Of a DNA stretch of 19,274 nucleotides, positions 7,521-14,098 are shown piece by piece. The notes below the pieces were generated by a model that was given only the letters and a program-made list of their open reading frames with translations, ran no database searches and was not told the DNA's origin. Source of the stretch: Desulfonema limicola. Lineage in GTDB: Bacteria > Desulfobacterota > Desulfobacteria > Desulfobacterales > DYRC01. How positions within the stretch are numbered: the first letter of the stretch is position 1; the number at the start of each line of letters is the position of its first letter. A program made the position numbers and the translations under genes. The DNA is taken from assembly GCA_020718925.1 (NCBI GenBank), contig DYRC01000038.1, positions 1 through 19,274 of the forward strand, read 5' to 3'.

Positions 7521-8011
7521 TTTTTTTCTCCGTTGTAATTGACAAGCCGCGCACGGGTAATTTGTTCAACGGGTATGGAATATGTCTTACCCTCAGCCGT
7601 AAGTATCACCGTCCCCTGAGTGATGCCTGCCAGAACTCCCTGAAAATTTTTTTGCCCGTTCACAGGCTGGGCAGTTCTGATTTTTGCCATAACTCCCTTA
7701 AACCGATCAAAATCCGAAGGTTTTCCCAACGGACGATCCGTTCCCGGAGACGACACCTCAAGCCTATACTGACCGCCATGCTCGAATTCCGGGTCTGCAT
7801 CCAATATATCGCTTAACTGGCGGCTGACAGACGCGCAATCATCCACCCGGACGCCTCCGGGCTTGTCAATATAAAGGCGAAGAATTCTGCCCGCACTCTC
7901 ACGCCGATACTCTGCATGAACCAGTTCCATTCCCTCGGACTGACACAGAGGCTCGGACAATTCCCATATCCGGCGGACTATTTTCTTTTCATATTCCTGA
8001 ATATTCATCAT
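7511..8011 (-). CDS. rimP: Ribosome maturation factor RimP
   Basis: This 166-residue cytoplasmic protein is needed for 30S assembly. It shows the RimP N-terminal alpha/beta domain (LVHAEYRRESAGRILRLYID about residues 29-48, then VDDCASVSRQLSDILD) and the signature YRLEVSSPGTDRPLGKPSDF before the C-terminal SH3-like barrel. The paired ATGs at 8009-8011 and 8006-8008 are the likely start. A longer frame to 8227 would run through a terminator hairpin and into a tRNA gene, so it is rejected. The ribosome-binding site is weak and lies next to the terminator U-tract, which may tie translation to leader read-through. The gene overlaps nusA by 10 nt. Confidence 0.94.
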   Translation of the reverse strand: MMNIQEYEKKIVRRIWELSEPLCQSEGMELVHAEYRRESAGRILRLYIDKPGGVRVDDCASVSRQLSDILDADPEFEHGGQYRLEVSSPGTDRPLGKPSDFDRFKGVMAKIRTAQPVNGQKNFQGVLAGITQGTVILTAEGKTYSIPVEQITRARLVNYNGEKKCS

Positions 8012-8020
8012 CTTAAAGCC

Positions 8021-8052
8021 AAAAAAATAAAAAAACGGGCATCCCCGCCCGT
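8021..8052 (-). terminator. Intrinsic terminator/attenuator before rimP
   Basis: On the minus strand ACGGGC (8047-8052) pairs perfectly with GCCCGT (8035-8040) around a 6-nt loop, followed by seven T residues, an A and seven more T residues. This is a standard intrinsic terminator. It lies between tRNA-Gly and rimP and ends only 9 nt before the rimP start, with no strong promoter in between. Transcripts of the operon must therefore read through it, which makes it a candidate site of NusA-dependent attenuation. Confidence 0.8.
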
Positions 8053-8169
8053 CTTTGTGTAAGCAGACCTTCGTCCTATTTTGACGCTGTTTATCTATCG
8101 CATAAAAATTGCCTGTTGAACGCGCGTAAGATTCATAATAAGGACTGACATCTTTAACACCCTTTACCC

Positions 8170-8190
8170 AAAAAAAATGGCGGTTCCCGG
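8170..8190 (-). terminator. Weak terminator-like sequence after tRNA-Gly
   Basis: Directly after the tRNA 3' end, the minus strand carries CGGGAACCG (a 3-bp hairpin with a GAA loop), then CCA and eight T residues. The stem is too short to be a strong terminator. It may slow polymerase or be a remnant. Confidence 0.25.
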
Positions 8191-8191
8191 A

Positions 8192-8267
8192 TGGAGCGGG
8201 CAGCGAGGTTCGAACTCGCGACACCAAGCTTGGGAAGCTTGTACTCTGCCAACTGAGCTATGCCCGC
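8192..8267 (-). tRNA. tRNA-Gly (anticodon CCC)
   Basis: The 76-nt minus-strand sequence folds into a full cloverleaf. The acceptor is GCGGGCA/TGCCCGC with discriminator T and an encoded CCA (8192-8194). The D arm is GCTC...GAGT, the anticodon stem is CAAGC/GCTTG with loop TTCCCAA, and the T arm is GCGAG-TTCGAAC-CTCGC. The anticodon CCC (complement of 8232-8234) reads GGG glycine codons. A tRNA just upstream of rimP-nusA recalls the metY-rimP-nusA arrangement of E. coli, with glycine instead of initiator tRNA. Confidence 0.97.
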
Positions 8268-8284
8268 TCATCACTATGGTAAGG

Positions 8285-8313
8285 GTTCTATGATATTTTG
8301 TTCTTTTTGTCAA
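8285..8313 (-). promoter_or_regulatory. Sigma-70-like promoter for tRNA-Gly and the nusA operon
   Basis: On the minus strand a perfect -35 TTGACA (8308-8313) is separated by exactly 17 nt from a -10 TAGAAC (8285-8290). The predicted transcription start lies roughly 10 nt before the tRNA 5' end. Confidence 0.7.
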
Positions 8314-8385
8314 TATGTTTCATATAGCGAAGTTTTTAAAACTATGTTATACGTCCCCAAAAATTTCCTTCATTTCAGGAGGGGA

Positions 8386-8415
8386 TTGACGAAAATGAAG
8401 CATTCTGGTTATATT
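8386..8415 (+). promoter_or_regulatory. Sigma-70-like promoter for the small gene at 8440
   Basis: TTGACG (8386-8391) and TATATT (8410-8415) are separated by 18 nt, each with five of six consensus bases. Transcription would start near 8422. This excludes the upstream in-frame ATG at 8395, which lies inside the promoter, and leaves a short leader carrying AAGGAGG before ATG 8440. Confidence 0.6.
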
Positions 8416-8439
8416 GTGTTTCTTAAAAAGGAGGGCGAA

Positions 8440-8670
8440 ATGGCTTTTTCGGTGAAAACGGGGTTGAATAGCGGGCTTTCATGTGATAAGAAATTTGATT
8501 TATGTGCCAAAGGAGCGGGACCCTGGGCGGCTTCGGCGCGTGGGTGTTCTAAAGAACTGAGCAGATGCAGAACACATACCGTGGGCGGATTGGCGACTGT
8601 GGCAAAAAATACGGTAGGCGTGGTAGCCGGAATGGGAAGGGAATATATCAGGAGTAAAATAGGGCGATAA
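8440..8670 (+). CDS. Small cysteine-containing protein of unknown function
   Basis: The gene encodes 76 residues from an ATG with an ideal AAGGAGG ribosome-binding site 6-7 nt upstream. I do not recognise the family. The sequence has four cysteines (in GLSCDKKFDLC, RGCSK and SRC), no acidic cluster, a basic overall character and a glycine/valine-rich segment (TVGGLATVAKNTVGVVAG, about residues 45-62) that could be a short amphipathic or membrane-associated helix. The end is basic, YIRSKIGR. It has its own predicted promoter and is followed by a strong terminator, so it looks monocistronic. It is divergent from tRNA-Gly. An alternative start at 8395 would give 91 residues but overlaps the predicted promoter. 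Function is not inferred. Confidence 0.6.
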   Translation: MAFSVKTGLNSGLSCDKKFDLCAKGAGPWAASARGCSKELSRCRTHTVGGLATVAKNTVGVVAGMGREYIRSKIGR

Positions 8671-8724
8671 GTCTCATTCTGTAACCAGTCCGTTTAAATG
8701 TGGAATTACGGCAAAGTATGAATG

Positions 8725-8768
8725 CCCCGAAGGCGTCATCATCCTTCGGGGTTCATTCTTTCGTTTTT
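8725..8768 (+). terminator. Intrinsic terminator after the small gene
   Basis: CCCCGAAGG (8725-8733) pairs perfectly with CCTTCGGGG (8743-8751) around a 9-nt loop, followed by a T-rich run ending in five T residues (8764-8768). It separates the small gene from guaB. Confidence 0.75.
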
Positions 8769-8821
8769 CTGTGATCATCAAATCCCCCCTTTCAGATTTT
8801 CTTATTCAAAAGAATTAAAGA

Positions 8822-8850
8822 TTGATAAAGACGCGCCTATCTGTTATTAT
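8822..8850 (+). promoter_or_regulatory. Sigma-70-like promoter for guaB
   Basis: TTGATA (8822-8827) and TATTAT (8845-8850) are separated by exactly 17 nt, each with five of six consensus bases. Transcription would start near 8857, giving a leader of about 30 nt with AGGAGG before the guaB ATG. Confidence 0.7.
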
Positions 8851-8885
8851 TTATCAGACTTTCATACTATCAGGAGGACAGAACC

Positions 8886-10349
8886 ATGGCGACCAAGGTC
8901 CCTGAAGAAGCGTATTCTTTTGATGATGTTTTGCTTATTCCCAAGTATTCCGATGTTTTGCCCAAAGATGTCAACACCCGCACCCGGCTTACCCGAAACC
9001 TTGAACTGAATATTCCCATCACCAGCGCAGCTATGGATACGGTAACAGAATCCCACGCAGCTATCAGCATGGCTCGCGCAGGCGGAATCGGCTTTATTCA
9101 CCGCAATTTAAGCATTGAAGAGCAGGCAAAAGAGGTGGATAAGGTTAAAAAATCCGAAAGCGGCATGATTATCGATCCGCTTACGGTTCATCCGGATCAG
9201 TCTATTGCCGAGGTGCTGAAGGTGATGGAGCAGTATCACATCTCCGGGCTTCCGGTTACCCAGGGCGATAAGCTGGTCGGAATTGTTACCAACCGCGATC
9301 TCCGCTTTGAAACCGAGTTGAATAAAAAAGTATCCGAAGTCATGACCAAAGAGGATCTGGTTACGGTGTCAGAAGGCATTTCACTGGAAGATTCCAAAAA
9401 AATGCTGCATCAGCACCGGATTGAAAAATTGCTGGTCGTGGATAAAGCCGGACGTCTGACCGGCATGATTACCATCAAGGATATTGAAAAGATCAGAAAG
9501 TATCCCAATGCCTGTAAAGACGCGCGGGGAAGACTCAGAGTCGGCGCGGCGGTCGGCGTGGGGACGGATATGATTCAGCGCACCGAAGTCTTATTAAAAG
9601 CCGGGGCTGATGTGATTGTGATTGACACCTCTCACGGTCATTCCAAAAATGTGATTGAGGCGGTCAAAGCTATTAAAAGCACCTTCAGCGGAATTGAACT
9701 GATCGCAGGCAATGTGGCAACTGCCGAAGGCGCGGCAGATTTGGTGAAAGCCGGAGTTGATGCAATCAAAGTAGGGATCGGACCCGGCTCCATCTGCACC
9801 ACCCGGATTGTGGCAGGCATCGGCGTTCCGCAGGTTACGGCGATTATGAATTGCAAAGCGGTATCTGATCAGACCGGAGTGCCGATTGTTGCAGACGGGG
9901 GGCTGAAGTTTTCAGGAGATCTCACCAAAGCCATTGCCGCAGGCGCGCATTCGGTGATGGTCGGCGGATTGTTTGCCGGTGCTGAGGAAAGTCCGGGCGA
10001 GTTGATTCTGTTTCAGGGCAGAAGCTACAAGGTCTATCGCGGCATGGGGTCTTTGGAAGCCATGAAGCAAGGCTCTAAAGATCGCTATTATCAGGGAGAT
10101 GAACCTGAAGAAAACAAGCTTGTTCCCGAAGGCATTGTGGGACGGGTTCCGTATAGCGGGCGGCTGTCTGATATTCTGTTTCAATTGGTCGGCGGACTGA
10201 AAGCGGGCATGGGCTATGTAGGCTGTAAAGATATTGAAGAGCTGCGGCAGAAGGCAACATTTATCAGAATCAGCGCGGCAGGGTTGCGCGAAAGCCATGT
10301 CCATGACGTGATTATCACCAAAGAAGCCCCAAACTATCGGATGGATTGA
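8886..10349 (+). CDS. guaB: Inosine-5'-monophosphate dehydrogenase
   Basis: This 487-residue cytoplasmic enzyme oxidises IMP to XMP with NAD+, the committed step of GMP synthesis. The N-terminal barrel begins YSFDDVLLIPKYSDVLP, with MDTVTES. Two CBS domains are inserted at about residues 94-205 (SGLPVTQGDKLVGIVTNRD and KLLVVDKAGRLTGMITIKD). The catalytic loop is GIGPGSICTTRIVAGIG with the nucleophile at Cys304, and the flap region carries YRGMGSL. The length matches bacterial GuaB. The start has AGGAGG about 9 nt upstream. It has its own promoter, and livH begins 4 nt after its stop, so guaB and liv genes are probably cotranscribed. guaA is not adjacent. Confidence 0.98.
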   Translation: MATKVPEEAYSFDDVLLIPKYSDVLPKDVNTRTRLTRNLELNIPITSAAMDTVTESHAAISMARAGGIGFIHRNLSIEEQAKEVDKVKKSESGMIIDPLTVHPDQSIAEVLKVMEQYHISGLPVTQGDKLVGIVTNRDLRFETELNKKVSEVMTKEDLVTVSEGISLEDSKKMLHQHRIEKLLVVDKAGRLTGMITIKDIEKIRKYPNACKDARGRLRVGAAVGVGTDMIQRTEVLLKAGADVIVIDTSHGHSKNVIEAVKAIKSTFSGIELIAGNVATAEGAADLVKAGVDAIKVGIGPGSICTTRIVAGIGVPQVTAIMNCKAVSDQTGVPIVADGGLKFSGDLTKAIAAGAHSVMVGGLFAGAEESPGELILFQGRSYKVYRGMGSLEAMKQGSKDRYYQGDEPEENKLVPEGIVGRVPYSGRLSDILFQLVGGLKAGMGYVGCKDIEELRQKATFIRISAAGLRESHVHDVIITKEAPNYRMD

Positions 10350-10353
10350 GATT

Positions 10354-11259
10354 ATGGAAGAATTTTTTCAGCAATTCACCAATGGCTTGGCAGTCGGCGG
10401 GATTTACGCTTTGATTGCATTAGGATATACGATGGTTTACGGCGTGTTAAAGCTGATTAATTTCGCACATGGCGATTTGTTCACCATCGGCGCGTATCTG
10501 GGGCTGTCTATCCTGAGTTCGATAGGCTTGACCGAGCATGTCGGCAATATTACCGGCGTATTGCTTTTAGCCGTGATGGTTATGGCACTTGTCGGAATTA
10601 TCGGCGTTGTTTTGGATCGCGCAGCATACCGCCCGTTAAGAGAATCGCCAAGATTGTCCGCAGTGGTGTCCGCGCTCGGTGCTTCGATTTTTCTTCAAAA
10701 TATGGTCATGCTGATTTACGGGGCAAGATTTCAGGTCTATCCGCAGGATATTCTGCCCAAAGTTGCCATTCATATTTTCGGCGTATCTGTTCCCCTGATG
10801 CGGATTCTGATTTTGATGACTTCGATAATTCTCATGCTGGCATTGTATTTTTTCATCCAGAAAACCAGAATCGGCACGGCGATTCGGGCAGCGGCAATTG
10901 ATCAGGGCGCGGCACGGCTCATGGGCATTGATGTGGACAAGGTGATTATGATTGTGTTTCTGATCGGTCCCTCGTTAGGCGGGGCGGCGGGACTGATGGT
11001 CGGCTTATATTACGGACAGATTAATTTCACGATGGGCTGGGTTTACGGACTCAAAGCCTTTACCGCAGCCATTTTGGGCGGTATCGGCAATATTCCGGGC
11101 GCAATGATGGGCGGAATTTTACTGGGAGTCATTGAAGCTATGGGCGCGGCATATCTTTCAATTGCATGGAAAGACGCCATTGCCTTCTGCGTGCTGATCC
11201 TGATTCTGATGTTTCGCCCGACCGGACTTTTCGGAGAACGGGTGGCGGAGAAAATATGA
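10354..11259 (+). CDS. livH: Branched-chain amino acid ABC transporter permease LivH
   Basis: This 301-residue inner-membrane permease of the HAAT family has about eight hydrophobic spans. It begins with the family opening NGLAVGGIYALIALGYTMVYG and then INFAHGDLFTIGAYLG (about residues 37-52). The ATPase-contact region AIRAAAIDQGAARLMGIDVDKV (about 178-199) and the GLKAFTAAILGGIGNIPGA segment are diagnostic. It forms the transmembrane pore with LivM. It starts 4 nt after guaB with only a weak ribosome-binding site (GAG), suggesting coupled translation, and overlaps livM by 4 nt. The cognate livG, livF and binding-protein genes are not in the window. Confidence 0.95.
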   Translation: MEEFFQQFTNGLAVGGIYALIALGYTMVYGVLKLINFAHGDLFTIGAYLGLSILSSIGLTEHVGNITGVLLLAVMVMALVGIIGVVLDRAAYRPLRESPRLSAVVSALGASIFLQNMVMLIYGARFQVYPQDILPKVAIHIFGVSVPLMRILILMTSIILMLALYFFIQKTRIGTAIRAAAIDQGAARLMGIDVDKVIMIVFLIGPSLGGAAGLMVGLYYGQINFTMGWVYGLKAFTAAILGGIGNIPGAMMGGILLGVIEAMGAAYLSIAWKDAIAFCVLILILMFRPTGLFGERVAEKI

Positions 11260-12278
11260 TGAAACCCCGAATGATGATTTACATTGTTTTATCGGTAATC
11301 CTGCTTGGCTCTCCGCTGTTTTTGGATACTTATTGGGTGGATGTTCTGAACAGCGTAGGCTTGTATGCGATTCTGGGACTCAGCCTGAATCTGATTGTGG
11401 GGCATACAGGCTTGTTCAATCTGGGACATGCGGCGTTTTATGCCGTAGGTGCTTATACTGCTGCGATTTTAAACACCCGCTTTCAGATTCCCATTTTATG
11501 GCTGATTCCGGTCTGCGGACTCAGCGCGGGGCTGTTTGCAGCGATGATTGCCCGCCCCATTATTCATCTCAGAGGCGATTATCTTTGCATTGTAACTATC
11601 GGCGTGGGCGAAATTGTGCGAATCGCTCTGATTAATGACTTAAGTATTCATCTTCCTGCTTGGATAAAAGGCATTCTTATCAGAATATTCGGGCTGGGTA
11701 TTCTTGATATATTTAATATGTTGGAGCATTTGGTAATTACCGGCGGCGCAAACGGCATTTTCGGAATTTCCCGTCCCACGTTGTTCGGCTTGATTATCCG
11801 AAAACCGGAGCAGTTTTTCTATCTGATCTGGTTTCTGGTCGCACTCACGGTTTTCTTATTTGATCAGCTTGAAAAATCGCGCTTCGGAAGGGCGTTGAAT
11901 TATCTGCGAGATGATGACGTAGCTGCGGAAGGAAGCGGCATTGATACCTCGCATTACAAGCTGGCGGTATTTGTGCTGGGCGCGGCATGGGCAGGGATGA
12001 CGGGAAATATTTTTGCGGCAAAAATGACCATTATCGCCCCGGAATCTTTCAGCTTCTGGGAATCGGTCGTGATGTTCACGCTGATTATTCTGGGCGGATC
12101 AGGGAGCATTCCCGGCGTGATTTTGGGCGCGTTTCTGCTGGTCGGGCTGCCTGAAGCGTTTCGCGGGTTTGCCAATGCCCGAATGCTGGTATTCGGCGCG
12201 GCAATGGTGGGCATGATGATTTTCAGAAATCAGGGCATTCTGCCGCCGCTGCCCAGAACTTTTTCAGTGGATCGCTGA
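11256..12278 (+). CDS. livM: Branched-chain amino acid ABC transporter permease LivM
   Basis: This 340-residue inner-membrane permease is the partner of LivH. Family features are visible: GLYAILGLSLNLIVGHTGLFNLGHAAFYAVGAY (about residues 33-65), IHLRGDYLCIVTIGVGEIVRI, the ATPase-facing loop LEKSRFGRALNYLRDDDVAAEGSGID, and VMFTLIILGGSGSIPGVILGA near the end. The ATG overlaps the livH stop (ATGA) and is preceded by GGAG; a longer frame from 11166 is antisense-like overlap inside livH and is rejected. The gene ends 5 nt from the stop of a converging peptidase gene, so the transporter operon stops here without livG or livF. Confidence 0.95.
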   Translation: MMKPRMMIYIVLSVILLGSPLFLDTYWVDVLNSVGLYAILGLSLNLIVGHTGLFNLGHAAFYAVGAYTAAILNTRFQIPILWLIPVCGLSAGLFAAMIARPIIHLRGDYLCIVTIGVGEIVRIALINDLSIHLPAWIKGILIRIFGLGILDIFNMLEHLVITGGANGIFGISRPTLFGLIIRKPEQFFYLIWFLVALTVFLFDQLEKSRFGRALNYLRDDDVAAEGSGIDTSHYKLAVFVLGAAWAGMTGNIFAAKMTIIAPESFSFWESVVMFTLIILGGSGSIPGVILGAFLLVGLPEAFRGFANARMLVFGAAMVGMMIFRNQGILPPLPRTFSVDR

Positions 12279-12283
12279 TTATT

Positions 12284-13075
12284 TTATTTTGCTTCAATCG
12301 GATATACAATAGCGGAAATCAGCGCGTCTGCGTATTGTTTCCAGAGCATATCCGGCGAAACGTCTTTTGCCGAAGGGGGCAGTTCAATCGTGATAACGGG
12401 AATATTCATATTCACGCCCGCATAGCTTCCCAACGATCCGGGCTTCGCGCCCAGTTTACAAATTGGAAGATCGGTATGCTGGGCAATATGCTTTGCAAGT
12501 TCTTCTGCGGGACCGTCATGGTCAATGCAGGCTAATGGCTGATGAAGCGTAATGATGCGCTGCGGCTTGTTCTGGTTGATGGTTTTGGCAAGCGCAATGG
12601 TTTCCGGCTCAGACAGAGATTTTTTTCCGTAATTCCGCCCGGCAGTATGGTTGGAAGACGGAAAATTGCGGTTTAAGTCAACATGATTGACATTATATCT
12701 GTACCCATGAAAACAGCCGTCAGGGTTGGCTTCGGGCATCAGAATCAGTTTTTTGCCCTCCAGCAGTTCGGGGTGGTCATAAAAATATCCTGCCAGCCGC
12801 CATACCAGTGGTGTGCCTTCGCATTCATCGCCATGAATACCGGCAATAATCAGAATTGTCGCGCCGCTTTCGCCGATAACAAGGCTTTTGATTGGACGAT
12901 TTTCAACGCTTGTGCCGGCAACATGATGCTGAATCGGCGTACGTTCTTCTTTTGCAGGTTCTATGTTTTTTTCAGGCACGATGTTTTTTTCCTCCGGACG
13001 ATGAATACATGCGGCAATCAGGATGAGCAGCAAAATGATCCAGCGTATTCTGATATTAAATATTTGCATCAGCAT
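12284..13075 (-). CDS. M14-family zinc carboxypeptidase, MpaA-like, predicted lipoprotein
   Basis: This 263-residue protein has an N-terminal signal (residues 1-23) ending in a lipobox, LILIAAC, with lipidation expected at Cys23. A short charged linker follows. The M14 core has zinc ligands H81 and E84 in GIHGDECEG and H178 in ITLHQP, the substrate-binding segment NPDG...GYRYNVNHVDLNRNFP (about 117-139), and the catalytic glutamate E231 in VITIELPPS. The closest familiar group is the murein tripeptide amidase MpaA / succinylglutamate desuccinylase-like set, which cut small peptidoglycan peptides or acyl-amino acids. MpaA itself is cytoplasmic, so a membrane-anchored, extracytoplasmic version is notable. 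The start is ATG 13075 or 13069; AAGGAA precedes both. It is divergent from cheW. Confidence 0.85.
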   Translation of the reverse strand: MLMQIFNIRIRWIILLLILIAACIHRPEEKNIVPEKNIEPAKEERTPIQHHVAGTSVENRPIKSLVIGESGATILIIAGIHGDECEGTPLVWRLAGYFYDHPELLEGKKLILMPEANPDGCFHGYRYNVNHVDLNRNFPSSNHTAGRNYGKKSLSEPETIALAKTINQNKPQRIITLHQPLACIDHDGPAEELAKHIAQHTDLPICKLGAKPGSLGSYAGVNMNIPVITIELPPSAKDVSPDMLWKQYADALISAIVYPIEAK

Positions 13076-13117
13076 AAGTTCCTTTCCGAAAATAATTTTG
13101 ATGATTTTAAAAGAGAG

Positions 13118-13146
13118 TTGAAATTTTTACCAGTATTTTTTACGAT
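13118..13146 (+). promoter_or_regulatory. Candidate promoter for the cheW-mcp operon
   Basis: TTGAAA (13118-13123) and TACGAT (13141-13146) are separated by 17 nt, with five and four consensus bases respectively. It lies between the divergent peptidase gene and cheW. This AT-rich spacer has several weaker alternatives. Confidence 0.4.
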
Positions 13147-13182
13147 AGGTGAAATTTTTCTTGAAATCAGGAGTCAGAAACA

Positions 13183-13698
13183 GTGCCGGATAACACCAAA
13201 AACAAACAGATATTGGCTGAAGTCGAAAAAAGAAAGCATCAGGCGCAGAGCGCGGAGACTGCCGAAGAAAGGTCCGAGCTGGTCATTTTTACGTTAGGCG
13301 ATGATTTTTATGCGTTTTACGGGCATCATGTCAAAGAAATACTGCCTTATGAAAAAATTACCCTTGTGCCGGGCTGTCCTGATTCCATCATCGGCATTAT
13401 CAATGTTCGGGGCGATATTGAGTCTGTCATCAATCTTCATAAAATGCTCGGTATTCCTGAAACCCGGATGAGCAGAAAGACCCGCATTATGATTGCGGCG
13501 GATAAAGAGATTCGTTCCGGGATATTGGCGGATTCGGTGGAAGATGTTTTATCCGTGCCGGTGAGTTCTGTCAAGCCGCCGATGTCAACATTGGATAAAT
13601 CGGTAAAAGAATTTGCGGTCGGCGGTGAAACCCTGTATAATGGCAAATATGTAACGCTGTTGGACATCGGCAAAATTTTTGCAAAATTTCGGATATGA
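13183..13698 (+). CDS. cheW: Chemotaxis coupling protein CheW
   Basis: This 171-residue scaffold protein links chemoreceptors to the CheA kinase. After a charged N-terminal extension of about 30 residues comes the CheW core: ELVIFTLGDDFYAFYGHHVKEILPYEKITLVPGCPDSIIGIINVRGDIESVINLHKML (given as the motif order from about residue 32), then RIMIAADKEIRSGILADSVEDVL and the closing YVTLLDIGKIF. GIINVRG is the diagnostic segment. The start is GTG at 13183, supported by AGGAG nine nt upstream. It is followed after 7 nt by a second CheW-like gene and then a receptor gene, forming an operon. No cheA, cheR, cheB or cheY is present nearby. Confidence 0.93.
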   Translation: MPDNTKNKQILAEVEKRKHQAQSAETAEERSELVIFTLGDDFYAFYGHHVKEILPYEKITLVPGCPDSIIGIINVRGDIESVINLHKMLGIPETRMSRKTRIMIAADKEIRSGILADSVEDVLSVPVSSVKPPMSTLDKSVKEFAVGGETLYNGKYVTLLDIGKIFAKFRI

Positions 13699-13705
13699 TG
13701 TATAA

Positions 13706-14098
13706 ATGGCTGATATCAAAGAACTCCGAATCCTGATATTCGATATAGGCGGTGTCAGATTGGGAATAGATACAGATACGATTTCCGAAATCCGCCGCGC
13801 AGATCAGACAGACAGGCGGGGGGCGGAACTGTTCCGATTTGATGAGAAATTTTCGTTTCGGGAAAAAGTCGTTTATCAATCTCCGATGGCGATTTATATC
13901 AAAGATGAACACCGAAAATTTGCCATTCTTATTGAGCATCCGGAAGATGTCGGATTGCCGATTTCCATAGATGAGATTCGCCCAATGCCGCCCCTGATTC
14001 GGTTTTGTTATGCTGATTCTCCGTTCTGGGCAGCGGCAGTCAAAGATGAAAACATCATTTTGCTCGTTGATCCGTACAGGCTGGTATATGAAACATAA
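13706..14098 (+). CDS. Divergent CheW-like protein
   Basis: This 130-residue protein follows a CheW-like plan but with weak conservation. It opens LRILIFDIGGVRLGIDTDTISEI (about residues 7-29) as the first strand pair. A middle strand IKDEHRKFAILIEHPEDVGLPISID resembles the second CheW subdomain, and it ends AAVKDENIILLVDPYRL, the usual final strand. The diagnostic GIINLRG segment of true CheW is replaced by KVVYQSPMAIYIK, so binding to CheA or receptor may differ. The ribosome-binding site is poor and the gene lies 7 nt after cheW, and its end overlaps the receptor start by 11 nt, suggesting coupling throughout. It probably acts with the adjacent receptor. Confidence 0.7.
   Translation: MADIKELRILIFDIGGVRLGIDTDTISEIRRADQTDRRGAELFRFDEKFSFREKVVYQSPMAIYIKDEHRKFAILIEHPEDVGLPISIDEIRPMPPLIRFCYADSPFWAAAVKDENIILLVDPYRLVYET

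Noticed and set aside
8053..8191. Possible separate rimP promoter in the tRNA-rimP spacer
   Set aside because: The best pair (TTCAAC and TAGATA on the minus strand) has poor -10 agreement; not strong enough to list.
8012..8227. Longer rimP start reaching 8227
   Set aside because: The extension would cross the intrinsic terminator and enter the tRNA-Gly gene; RimP homology begins only at the ATG pair at 8006-8011.
11166..11255. Longer livM start at 11166
   Set aside because: The extra 30 residues lie in another frame of livH and are not LivM-like; the ATG at 11256 overlaps the livH stop in the usual ATGA manner.
12683..13297. Plus-strand open frame of 204 codons across the peptidase/cheW junction
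   Set aside because: It is antisense to the peptidase, out of frame with cheW, and has no recognisable domain.
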